Below, piece by piece: positions 19,121 to 26,980 of a stretch of 46,865 nt of DNA (the first letter of the stretch is position 1; every line of letters starts with the position of its first letter). The DNA is from CAYQDF01 sp964416175. Lineage in GTDB: Bacteria; Chloroflexota; Anaerolineae; Anaerolineales; UBA4823. Made by a program: the position numbers and the translations under genes. The notes under the pieces are model-generated. The model worked only from the letters and a program-made list of their open reading frames with translations. It was not told the DNA's origin and made no database searches. Location of the stretch: contig CAYQDF010000012.1 in assembly GCA_964416175.1 (NCBI GenBank), positions 1-46,865 of the forward strand. Reading direction: 5' to 3'.

Positions 19121-19687
19121 ATGGACCGGGATGAAGCCCTCGGGATCGTCCGGGAATACGTCCAGAATATCAACCTCGTTCGCCACATGCTGGCGGTAGA
19201 AGCGGCCATGCGCTACTATGCAAAATTGTATGGCGAGAACGAGGACACCTGGGGGATCACTGGCCTGCTCCACGACTTCGACTGGGAGATCCACCCGACG
19301 CTGGAAGCGCATCCGCAGGCAGGTGCTCCGATCCTCCGCCAGCGGGGCGTCCCAGAGGAGATCGTTCGCGCCATCCTCAGCCACGCGGACCGCACGGGTG
19401 TCCCACGCGAAACCCGGATGGAGAAAGCGCTCTACGCCTGCGACGAGGTGACAGGGCTGATAACCGCCGTCGCCCTGGTGCGCCCCTCGCGCTCCCTGGA
19501 CGATCTGGAAGTGAGCTCGGTGAAAAAGAAATGGAAGGACCGCGCCTTTGCCGCCGGCGCCAACCGGGAAGAGATCGCCGCGGCCTCAGCGGAGTTCGGG
19601 GTTGACCTGTGGGAACACATCGGCAACGTCATCAAAGCGATGCGATCAATCGGTCCCGAGCTGGGTTTCCTGTCCATCCAGGGATAG
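19121..19687 (+). CDS. HD-domain hydrolase
   Basis: A 188-residue cytoplasmic protein of the HD family related to predicted HDIG hydrolases. The sequence shows the first metal His in NLVRHMLAVEAAMRYYAK, the HD pair in GLLHDFDWE, and a later His in VRAILSHADRTG followed by an Asp in ALYACDEVTGLI, which together form the usual metal site. Such proteins hydrolyse phosphate esters, often nucleotides, but the substrate cannot be read from sequence. Strong Shine-Dalgarno AAGGAG 6 nt before ATG fixes the start; a longer in-frame extension lies within the preceding gene. It is probably co-transcribed with the SanA-like gene and converges on the metalloprotease. Confidence 0.85.
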   Translation: MDRDEALGIVREYVQNINLVRHMLAVEAAMRYYAKLYGENEDTWGITGLLHDFDWEIHPTLEAHPQAGAPILRQRGVPEEIVRAILSHADRTGVPRETRMEKALYACDEVTGLITAVALVRPSRSLDDLEVSSVKKKWKDRAFAAGANREEIAAASAEFGVDLWEHIGNVIKAMRSIGPELGFLSIQG

Positions 19688-19778
19688 TCCACAGGCCATT
19701 CTCGAAGGCCGGGCTCGAGGGGTTACAAAGATATTGCACAACGCGGATCATCTGTGGTATCCGTGGGTCCCTTTCGAA

Positions 19779-21599
19779 TCAGGATCCTGAATCTATCTCA
19801 TAAATGTCGGTGCGGGTGTGGATCCCGTCGCTGGCCTGCACTTCCAGCAGCAGTTTACCCGGCGCAGCCAGGAAACCCTCCGGCAACAGATACGCCGGCA
19901 CCAGCCAGTCGAGGGTCAGTACCTGCCAGGTCTCTCCCCCATCCCGGGATACACGCAGGCGATAGGTGATTGATTCAACAGGGTGGTCGAGAGGCGGCCA
20001 TTCCAAACGCGTCCGCCCCTGGATCGATTGGAGGCTGAGTTCCTGCTTTGCTCGTTCGCCGCCAGTCAATTCGCCGGCGACGATTTTCTCTCCCAGCATC
20101 CGGTCGCCCAGGCGGACGCGCACACCGCTTATCGTCGAGACGTAAGGCACAAAAAAACCAAACTGGTAGGTCATAGGGATGTCAGCCACCTCGACCATCT
20201 CGAAGGGATAAGCTGCGACCACCCGCCGATCCTCGTCCAGAAGTTCCAGCCGAAAGCGGCCTCCCTGGAGCGGTTGGATCGGGGCTGTTTGCCGGTAAAC
20301 GTTTCTCAGCCGCAGTTCCCCATTTTCGGCAAGCCAGCCGCTCACGTACAACGCATCCTGTGAACTGCCGGCTGGCAGGCTTTGCGTGACCATCGATTGG
20401 CGGAACTGGTGGATGTTCCAGAAAGTGTAATCGGACGTCCAGATCGGCGAGCAGTAGCTCATAAAATCGCTGTATTGACCGGGCGGATAGAGCCGGTTTT
20501 CCAAAACATCCAGACCGAAAACCCCAATGGAGCCGCCGGGATAAGGGTATTCTTCATCGATATTGTTCTCATTCCCGGTGCAGAGCACGTGGTTGCGGTT
20601 GAAATTATGCCCGAGCTCGTGACTCAGCGTCAGGGAAGCCTCTTCGGTCCCCTCCCCAAACCCGCTCCAGCCAGCTGCCGACTGGTAGGGTCCGGTCCTC
20701 CCCAGGTAGGAGATCCCGGTGATGCAGCCGTTGTCGCAGCCGTGCGCGGCGTAAGAGTTGACCAATCCATAGTAATTGTAAGCACCCGCAGGATCTTCCA
20801 TGGCATGGATAGCCCCGATCATCGATAGCAGGTTCGCCCAACCTCCGACGCTATCCAGGTTATCTGTGGCCGAATCCGGCTGATAAGTCCTGAGGTCCCC
20901 AACCTGATAGTCAACCTCAGGCACCGGCAGCAATTTGATCGGGTGCGAGGTCAGGTAATCGAGATTGCTTCGCTTCGGAAGGTAAGATTGGCCCCCAGGA
21001 TACGGGATGTACTCGATCGGAATAACCATCACCTCGAGCGGGGGAGTCTCGATTGCGTTGAAAGGCTGCAGCCCTTGCTGCGGATAGCGATTGTTCGGCC
21101 TGTATCCGTCTTCAATGACCTCATTCGGGTCGATCTTTACGTGAAATGAGTGTCCAGGATTGATCCAACCTGCTGGCAACGAAAAATTCAACGTCCTGTT
21201 CAACTTCTGCTCTATGGAAGGCGCTTTGATCGACCCGTTGTCCGCGTTCTGGCATCCAAGGGATTTCCCTTCCAGATCATAGCCGCAGAGCCGGCCGGTA
21301 ACCCCGCTCACCTCGAGTCCATCTTTAGAACCCACGAATACGCGCACCAGGGTGTCCCTGTTTGCCACGACGAGCTGGTACGCTCCGGATGCAGACGTCC
21401 CCTGGATAATCTTTACCTGGTCGATAAAAATATCGATGTTGTTATTCCTGACCCAAGGCAGGTAGACCTCGAACGCCGCTTTATCGGTCAGGTTTTCGCC
21501 AGAGGCGCTGGTAATAAGAAGACCAAAGGTTACGAGCACCCCCTCCAGCAAGGACATGATTATTTTCAGAATACCTGATGGTCTGGCTCCCAATCTCAT
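19779..21599 (-). CDS. Secreted zinc metalloprotease (metzincin type)
   Basis: A 606-residue protein with an N-terminal hydrophobic signal (about residues 10-32). The zinc site is HELGHNFNRNH, the HExxHxxNxxH pattern of metzincins, and a Met-turn-like FMSYCSP follows about 50 residues later. Ahead of the catalytic domain is a beta-rich region of about 200 residues, and after it a domain with a Fn3-like ending (LEWPPLDHPVESITYRLRVSRDGG). Together this suggests an exported protease that digests extracellular protein. The start could be ATG 21599 or the in-frame ATG 14 codons later; neither has a Shine-Dalgarno sequence. Possible minus-strand -10 boxes (TATAAT at 21694-21699 and 21736-21741) lie about 95 and 140 nt upstream. 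The specific peptidase family is uncertain. Confidence 0.8.
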   Translation of the reverse strand: MRLGARPSGILKIIMSLLEGVLVTFGLLITSASGENLTDKAAFEVYLPWVRNNNIDIFIDQVKIIQGTSASGAYQLVVANRDTLVRVFVGSKDGLEVSGVTGRLCGYDLEGKSLGCQNADNGSIKAPSIEQKLNRTLNFSLPAGWINPGHSFHVKIDPNEVIEDGYRPNNRYPQQGLQPFNAIETPPLEVMVIPIEYIPYPGGQSYLPKRSNLDYLTSHPIKLLPVPEVDYQVGDLRTYQPDSATDNLDSVGGWANLLSMIGAIHAMEDPAGAYNYYGLVNSYAAHGCDNGCITGISYLGRTGPYQSAAGWSGFGEGTEEASLTLSHELGHNFNRNHVLCTGNENNIDEEYPYPGGSIGVFGLDVLENRLYPPGQYSDFMSYCSPIWTSDYTFWNIHQFRQSMVTQSLPAGSSQDALYVSGWLAENGELRLRNVYRQTAPIQPLQGGRFRLELLDEDRRVVAAYPFEMVEVADIPMTYQFGFFVPYVSTISGVRVRLGDRMLGEKIVAGELTGGERAKQELSLQSIQGRTRLEWPPLDHPVESITYRLRVSRDGGETWQVLTLDWLVPAYLLPEGFLAAPGKLLLEVQASDGIHTRTDIYEIDSGS

Positions 21600-21756
21600 A
21601 GGACATGCTCACGGTTCAAGGGAGGAATCAACTTAGTGGTTTTCGCCGCATTTAGCGAGGGCGCCAAATAGGCATCTTTTTCAGAACCCGTGAATTATAC
21701 CCCAGCTGTTTCAACAGACGGTTTCTCGGCTGAAAATTATAGGGTAACAGCCCGGA

Positions 21757-21785
21757 TTGACACCGCTTGGAAATTGCGATAAACT
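21757..21785 (+). promoter_or_regulatory. Promoter of the recombinase-fold gene
   Basis: A perfect TTGACA (21757-21762), a 17-nt spacer and TAAACT (21780-21785), giving a start near 21792 and a leader of about 35 nt with a GGAGG ribosome site at 21818-21822. It shows that the degenerate recombinase gene is still set up to be expressed. Confidence 0.6.
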
Positions 21786-21827
21786 AGGTCTATACGAATA
21801 AACTATCCGCATTAAACGGAGGCCAGC

Positions 21828-22763
21828 ATGACCTCACCTGCTTTAGACAACCTCACCACAGCTCATATCACCCCGCAGACCACTTTAATCCCCACCATCA
21901 ACGCCTGGCAGTTTTACCTGGCTGACCAGGGAAATTCACCTCACACGATTAAAGCCTTCTCCGCAGATCTGAACCTGCTCGCCATCTACCTCCCCCCCGA
22001 TCGGACCCTGGGCAGCATTTCCACCACCGATCTGAACAACTTCCTGGAATGGATGCAGAAAGGCCGCGGAGTCCCCTGCAGCCCCAAGACGCTCTCCCGC
22101 AGGATCACCTCCCTTAAATCCTTCTTCCGCTGGCTCAATACGAAAGGCGTGCTGTTGATCGATCCCGCCGAAAGAATTATCCAGCGGTCTGTGATCAGCC
22201 CGCTGCCGGTCGTCCTCACGCCAGATGAAACCGAAGCTGCTTTGAAAGCTGCGGAGGATTTCTGGAAGAGACCTCCGCAGGATACCCGCTATCTCGCTCT
22301 CTTCGACCTGCTGCTGCACACCGGCATCAAAAAGAGCGAAACGCTGGCCCTCCGGGTGAACCACATCGATCTGGAAGCCCCTGGCGGGCCGCTGCTGTTC
22401 GTGCGCTACGCCAGTCCTCAGCACCGCTATAAAGAACGCAAAATCCCCCTTCCGGAGTCGTGGGTCGCGCTCTACCCCCACTACCGGTCACAGTATAACC
22501 TGCCGGAGCACCCCGGCGCCGCCCAGGACCGGCTGTTCCCCTGGTCGCCGCGCCGCCTGGAATACCTCCTGGAAGACATCAGCCTTCAGGCTGGCCTGGA
22601 CAAACACATCTCTTTCGAGATGTGCCGGTGGACGTGTGCCTTGCGGGATTGGGAATCCGGCATGGAGCCAGACAAGATCCGCCAGAAACTGGGCATATCG
22701 AAAATCCAGTGGCGCGAAGTGCAGATGAAGCTCAGACGCCTGGCAGGTCCCGACGCGGCCTGA
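21828..22763 (+). CDS. Tyrosine-recombinase-fold protein, catalytically degenerate
   Basis: A 311-residue protein with both Xer-type domains: an N-terminal SAM-like core-binding domain (residues 23-110, YLADQGNSPHTIKAFSADLNLL) and a catalytic-fold domain (130-305). Aligned by eye to XerD, the catalytic residues are almost all changed: Arg-I is Lys168 (TGIKKSE), the beta-hairpin Lys is His199, His-II is Glu264, Arg-II is kept (Arg267, in EMCRWTC), His-III is Ile290 (LGIS) and the nucleophile Tyr is Gln299. The frame is intact, with promoter and GGAGG site, so this is unlikely to be simple decay. It probably binds DNA without cutting it, a role that is inferred. No att sites or other mobile genes surround it. 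Confidence 0.82.
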   Translation: MTSPALDNLTTAHITPQTTLIPTINAWQFYLADQGNSPHTIKAFSADLNLLAIYLPPDRTLGSISTTDLNNFLEWMQKGRGVPCSPKTLSRRITSLKSFFRWLNTKGVLLIDPAERIIQRSVISPLPVVLTPDETEAALKAAEDFWKRPPQDTRYLALFDLLLHTGIKKSETLALRVNHIDLEAPGGPLLFVRYASPQHRYKERKIPLPESWVALYPHYRSQYNLPEHPGAAQDRLFPWSPRRLEYLLEDISLQAGLDKHISFEMCRWTCALRDWESGMEPDKIRQKLGISKIQWREVQMKLRRLAGPDAA

Positions 22764-22772
22764 CGCCTCAGC

Positions 22773-23405
22773 CTACAGCCACTTCACGACGATATCGCCG
22801 ATCACGTTGGCAGCCTGGTCACCGCGGTCTGCCGCATTGGAGAGATGGCGGTAGATTTCTCTCAGCTTTAAAATATCCATCACCCCCTCCAGGTTTTCAG
22901 GGTCGCGGAACAGATCAGCCAGCGCTTCCCGGTAGACCTGTTCGACCCGGTTTTCCAGCGCTTTCGCCCGGACCGCGTGGTCGTTCGCCACATTGGGATG
23001 ATCGATCAGGCGCAGGACCCCCCGGTTGATCTCCGTCGCGGCGTCCGTCAGGAGGGACACCATGCGCTGCAGATATGGGTTGGGCTTCACGTTGAGCATG
23101 ACCATCTCGTCCACAGTTGACTCGGCATAGTCCAGGATATCGTCGATGGTCAGCGAGAGAGCAAAAATATCTTCCCGGTCGAACGGGGTGACGAAGGTGC
23201 GGTTCAATTCATCGATCAGAATCCGGCGGACTTCATCCGCTTCAGATTCGATCTTCGATACACGCTCGGCCAGGGTACTGTCCGGCATCTCCATATACTG
23301 CTTGAGTGCTTCCATCCCCTGTACGGTGAATTCACACTGGCGGGCGAGAAGTTCGAGAAAACGGTTGTCTTTCTTCCGGCGAGAAAACAGCTTCATTGGT
23401 TTCAT
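22773..23405 (-). CDS. DUF47/PhoU-like phosphate-related regulator
   Basis: A 210-residue all-helical protein of the DUF47 family, which resembles PhoU. Features are the basic N-terminus (KLFSRRKKDNRFLELLARQ), the helix MEALKQYMEMPDSTLAERVSKIESEADEVRR (read here as its IESEADEVRRILIDEL core) and the DREDIFALSLTIDDILDYAE motif with acidic metal-binding residues, repeated as LREIYRHLSNAADRGDQAANVI. The family usually sits next to Pit-type phosphate transporters; none is present here, so its partner must be elsewhere. The start is ATG 23405, or the in-frame ATG 23396, which is better spaced from GAGAGG. It converges on the recombinase-fold gene with 9 nt between stops. Confidence 0.88.
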   Translation of the reverse strand: MKPMKLFSRRKKDNRFLELLARQCEFTVQGMEALKQYMEMPDSTLAERVSKIESEADEVRRILIDELNRTFVTPFDREDIFALSLTIDDILDYAESTVDEMVMLNVKPNPYLQRMVSLLTDAATEINRGVLRLIDHPNVANDHAVRAKALENRVEQVYREALADLFRDPENLEGVMDILKLREIYRHLSNAADRGDQAANVIGDIVVKWL

Positions 23406-23426
23406 CCTCTCTTCGATGTTGAATCG

Positions 23427-23435
23427 ATTGTATCA
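23427..23435 (-). promoter_or_regulatory. Extended -10 promoter of the DUF47 gene
   Basis: On the minus strand TGATACAAT, an extended -10 element, about 22 nt before the ATG at 23405. The -35 region is poor. It shows that the gene can be transcribed independently of tilS upstream. Confidence 0.45.
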
Positions 23436-23463
23436 CGCCGAGAGGACCAGAACAGCAGCCAGT

Positions 23464-24899
23464 CTATTCCCCCTCGGCGGTGATCTCATCTCTTGTCAGC
23501 CTGAGGTGCGCGATGCGGCGAGTAGATTCATCGACGCGAAAGGGGTGTGCCAGTTGCAATCCCGGGATCCAGAGGATCTCCTCCCCGGCGCAGAGCAGGG
23601 GCCAGCTGTCACGCGCCCGGCGTGGGACCTTGCGGTTCACAAAGAAATCCGCCAGTTTCACAGATCGACCTTCCATCCCCAGCGGTTCNNNNNNNNNNGG
23701 CGGGTGCGCAGAGAGATCGGTCCCGGCAGGTCATCGAGCCTCACCCAGGCCTGGAAAGGGTCCTGGTTCGCGTGAGCCGCCGCGCGCGCCGCTGGGGGAT
23801 CGGTGACTTCCCTGATTGTCAGCGCCCATCCACCTGGCAAGCGGATTTCGGCAGGGATGGTGAGATCTAATCGCTCCTCAGGCAATACCGGCCAGTTTCC
23901 GGCCGGCAGTGCCGCCCCCCATTTGGCTATCCAGATCAGATCCCCCTCGACCCGCAGATGCAAACCGGCTGTAAAATCGACCAACGAGGCGCCGGGGTCT
24001 CTCACATACCGCAGCCCACGCTCGACCGACCAAAAGTCAATATCCCGCAGACCGGGGCGCAGGCAGGCGACTGCGCGCCGGATCAAGCGCCGCTGCAGCC
24101 CCAGATTCAGCTGCAGGAAGTCTTTTCTTTTCAGAGCGATATATCCTGCTCCCACTGCCCGCACGCATTTCTCCCAGGCTTCCGTCTCCATCTGGGAGAT
24201 GATCTCCAGGTCGCCTCTCAAGGACTTTGCCATACGCCAGAGGATCTCTCGGACAGCGGGATTGTAGCCCTCCAGGTGAGGGATTAATTCATGCCTCAGG
24301 CGGTTGCGGTAATAAGTCTGGTCCAGGTTCGACAGGTCGATCGACGGCTTCAGACCTCTCGATTCACAGTACGCTTCGATCTGCCGCCGCCAGAAGGACA
24401 ATAATGGCCTGACAAGCGGGATCGCGCTGCTCCATGCGTTGGGCAGGGCGCGTACTGGCATCCCGCTCAACCCAGCCAGTCCAGCTCCTCGCAACAGGTG
24501 CATCAGCACCGTTTCGACCTGGTCATCCGCTGTATGACCGACAGCCACAGCCTGGGCGTTATTCCGGGCAGCCTGTTCGAACAGGAATTGGTAGCGCGCT
24601 TCGCGGGCTGCTTCCTCGATGGATTGGCGCTGTTCCCGCGCCAGGGCGGGCACATCCAAACTCCCGGAAATATAAGGCAAGCCGCGTTCCTGGCAAAAGT
24701 GCTCAATCGCCAGGGCTTCCTGCTCCGCTTCGGGGCGCAGCTGGTGATTCAAGTGAGCGGCGACCGGGTGGTAGCCGAGGACATCCAGGGCATCCAGCAG
24801 GCACAGGGAATCTGGCCCGCCGGAGACCCCCACCAGGATCTTCTCCTCTTTATCCAGGCCGCATGCGTCGATCAGGTGCTGCTGTAACTCTTCTAACAT
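23464..24899 (-). CDS. tilS: tRNA(Ile)-lysidine synthase, interrupted by an assembly gap
   Basis: TilS modifies C34 of tRNA-Ile(CAU) to lysidine so that it reads AUA. The N-terminal PP-loop ATPase motif SGGPDSLCLLDAL, the DDQVETVLMHLLRGAGLAGL motif, NLDQTYYRNRLRHELIP and the substrate-binding domains are present. The frame is lost at the Ns (23689-23698): upstream it ends in SLRTR, and downstream the C-terminal TilS domain continues in another frame (EPLGMEGRSVKLADFFVNRK through the stop at 23464). Joined, the protein is about 478 residues, a normal length. The break is an assembly artefact, not a frameshift. The ATG at 24899 has TATAAT 9 nt upstream and no ribosome site. Confidence 0.9.
23689..23698. 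other. Assembly gap (10 Ns) inside tilS
   Basis: Ten ambiguous bases mark a scaffold join. To keep tilS in frame, the missing length must leave remainder 2 on division by 3, so the true gap is not 10. A gap of 17 would restore the family motif between RTR and EPLGM (an R-P-G-D-R-F type stretch), but this is only a suggestion. Confidence 0.95.
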
Positions 24900-24908
24900 C
24901 TCATGAAA

Positions 24909-24914
24909 ATTATA
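24909..24914 (-). promoter_or_regulatory. -10 box of a candidate leaderless promoter (tilS)
   Basis: Perfect TATAAT on the minus strand, 9 nt before the tilS ATG. It lies within the short divergent region shared with the CpaE-like gene; no Shine-Dalgarno sequence precedes tilS. Confidence 0.45.
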
Positions 24915-25001
24915 GCCTCAAACCGGCGCTGTTCCTTGCATTACCTCCATCTTTATGCTAGACTGAGTGGCAATCCGCAACGAACTGGTCGAGGGATCCG
25001 C

Positions 25002-26147
25002 ATGCCCGAAAAGATCCTTTTGGTGGATGACGACATTGATACGCTGCGGCTCGTCGGGATGATGCTCGAGAGCAAAGGGTATGAAATCCTGGCGGCCAGC
25101 AGCGGTGAGAAGGCGCTCACCCTCGCCAGAAACGACCGTCCCGACCTGATCATCCTCGATATTATGATGCCCGGCATCAATGGTTTCGACCTCACCCAGG
25201 CTATCCGCCAGGATGAGAGCACCCAGTACATCCCCATCATTATTTTTACCGCGCGGACAGGGATGGAAGACAAAGTCCGCGGTCTGGAACTCGGTGCAGA
25301 TGCATACCTGACCAAACCCATCTCGACCCGGGAACTGTTGGCTCACGTTAAAGCGGTCATCGCGCGCTCGTCCAAAGCGCGCCCTCCAGAACCAGTTCCC
25401 GGCGAGCAGGGTCAGTTGATCGGAATAATCGCCCCACGTGGCGGGATGGGTGTGACTACGACTGCGTTGAATCTGGGCGTCAACCTGGCCAGGAATTCCA
25501 ACCATGTCATTCTGGTCACCGACTTCCGACCTGGACAGGGCACTCTCGGCCTGGAACTCGGCCACAAGAAAGCCGAGGGGTTCAAGCGGCTGTTGGAATT
25601 GCAACCCGGAGAGATCTCGAAGAAAGCGATCGTGCAGGAGCTGATCCAGCACACTTCCGGTTTGCGGCTGCTGTTAAGTTCCCCCAGACCCGCCGATGGA
25701 AGATACGCCGAAAATGTGCAGCACTTCGCTGCCATCGCCCGCCACCTTCCGGAACTCGCCCGCTATTCGATCCTGGACCTGGGACCCGGGCTGACAACTC
25801 TCAACGCAACCATCCTGCCCATGTGCAATCAGGTGCTGGTCGTTGTCGAACCTCTCCCGATCTCTGTTACCCAGGCTGTTGACCTGATCAACGATCTGCG
25901 GGCGATCGGCATTGGAGACAGTCAGATCGATGTCATCATGGTCAACCGTACCCGCTCGAGCATCCAGCTGACGATATCCGAGGTGGAGAATCAAATAGGG
26001 AGAAGCCTGGCAGCCGCGTTCTCGCCAAACCCCGAGCTCGCCTACCAGGCATCCCTTCAAGGAACCCCGATGATCAGCCTGCAGCCCGAAAGTCTGATCG
26101 CGCAACAGTTCAATCAGCTGGCCGCGCGGATCACCCATCACCATTAA
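25002..26147 (+). CDS. Receiver domain fused to CpaE/TadZ-like MinD-family protein
   Basis: A 381-residue cytoplasmic protein. Residues 1-122 are a complete response-regulator receiver: acidic pocket VDDD (8-11), phospho-acceptor Asp53 in LIILDIMMPG, and Lys105 in LTKPIS. A Pro-rich linker leads to a MinD/ParA-like domain (138-381). Its P-loop is altered: the expected KGGxGKT reads RGGMGVTTT (Arg146, Val151), so the deviant Walker Lys and the P-loop Lys are both missing. CpaE/TadZ proteins, which direct Tad pilus or polar localisation, share this layout and often have atypical P-loops. No tad/cpa genes are in view. I chose ATG 25002 (GAGGGA upstream) over an in-frame ATG 99 nt earlier. Confidence 0.85.
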   Translation: MPEKILLVDDDIDTLRLVGMMLESKGYEILAASSGEKALTLARNDRPDLIILDIMMPGINGFDLTQAIRQDESTQYIPIIIFTARTGMEDKVRGLELGADAYLTKPISTRELLAHVKAVIARSSKARPPEPVPGEQGQLIGIIAPRGGMGVTTTALNLGVNLARNSNHVILVTDFRPGQGTLGLELGHKKAEGFKRLLELQPGEISKKAIVQELIQHTSGLRLLLSSPRPADGRYAENVQHFAAIARHLPELARYSILDLGPGLTTLNATILPMCNQVLVVVEPLPISVTQAVDLINDLRAIGIGDSQIDVIMVNRTRSSIQLTISEVENQIGRSLAAAFSPNPELAYQASLQGTPMISLQPESLIAQQFNQLAARITHHH

Positions 26148-26191
26148 ACAATTAGGTCCACCTTCTTTCTTCCTCAGCGCGCATGTTCTAC

Positions 26192-26197
26192 TATAAT
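26192..26197 (+). promoter_or_regulatory. -10 box of a candidate leaderless promoter (sirtuin)
   Basis: Perfect TATAAT with six bases (ATCCCC) before the sirtuin ATG at 26204. There is no room for a leader or a ribosome site. This also rules out the longer in-frame start at 26183, which lies upstream of the box. Confidence 0.55.
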
Positions 26198-26203
26198 ATC
26201 CCC

Positions 26204-26980
26204 ATGAGCGCGTCTTACGGGGAACAAAACCGGGAGCTCCGCTTTGCTGCTGAACTGATTCGGGCGACAAAGAAGGGTGTGGTGCTGACCGGGGCAGGGG
26301 TATCTACCCCGTCTGGCATTCCCGACTTTCGCTCCGCGGGCAGCGGCTTGTGGTCGCAGTACGATCCGATGGAAGTTGCATCGCTGACTGCTTTTCGCTT
26401 AAAACCGGAGCGGTTTTTCGAATGGATGCGGCCGCTCGCCCGCCAGATCATTCAGGCGCAGCCCAACCCCGCTCATATCGCCCTGGCTCAGCTGGAACAG
26501 GCTGGTTACATACAGGCCGTGATCACCCAAAACATCGATGGACTTCATCAGCGGGCTGGGTCTCGCCAGGTCTACGAAGTCCATGGGACGTTTCAAACCC
26601 TGACCTGCATCGGCTGCTATCGGCAGTTCCCCGCCGAGGGATATCTTGAACCCTACATCGAAGAAGGCGTGATCCCGCGCTGTCCCAAGTGCTCTAAGGT
26701 GCTGAAACCGGATGTGATCTTGTTCGAGGAGCAGCTACCTTTTCGCACATGGATGCGAGCACAGGAAGCCTGCCGCCGGTGCGATTTGATCCTGGTCGCC
26801 GGCTCCTCCCTCGAAGTCTCTCCGGCCGCGAACCTGCCTTTCGAAGCGGTTCGGAACGGAGCCAGGTTGATCATCGTCAACCAGACTCCTACCTACCTGG
26901 ACCCTCGCGCCGAGGTGCTGCTGCGCGGCGACGTCGCAGAGACACTCCCTGTCATCACGAAAGGAGTCATGGGTGGCTGA
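26204..26980 (+). CDS. NAD-dependent protein deacylase, sirtuin family
   Basis: A 258-residue Sir2 enzyme that removes acyl groups from lysine using NAD. Visible motifs are the NAD site GAGVSTPSGIPDFR (30-43), TQNIDGLHQRAGS (108-120), catalytic His128 in EVHG, the structural zinc ligands Cys135/Cys138 and Cys160/Cys163, and GSSLEVSPAANLP near the C-terminus. The Tyr/Arg pair that marks SIRT5-type desuccinylases is not evident, so a deacetylase is more likely. Its TGA overlaps the GTG of the histidine kinase (8 nt), so the two are translationally coupled; a sirtuin coupled to a sensor kinase is not a standard pair. Confidence 0.93.
   Translation: MSASYGEQNRELRFAAELIRATKKGVVLTGAGVSTPSGIPDFRSAGSGLWSQYDPMEVASLTAFRLKPERFFEWMRPLARQIIQAQPNPAHIALAQLEQAGYIQAVITQNIDGLHQRAGSRQVYEVHGTFQTLTCIGCYRQFPAEGYLEPYIEEGVIPRCPKCSKVLKPDVILFEEQLPFRTWMRAQEACRRCDLILVAGSSLEVSPAANLPFEAVRNGARLIIVNQTPTYLDPRAEVLLRGDVAETLPVITKGVMGG

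Noticed and set aside
19780..19791. 12-bp palindrome TCAGGATCCTGA at the end of the metalloprotease gene
   Set aside because: It lacks a loop suited to RNA folding and a T-run, so I do not call it a terminator; probably chance.
21121..21145. parS-like sequence (TTTACGTGAAA) inside the metalloprotease gene
   Set aside because: It is an incomplete palindrome within coding sequence, far from parAB, and matches only the central part of a parS site.
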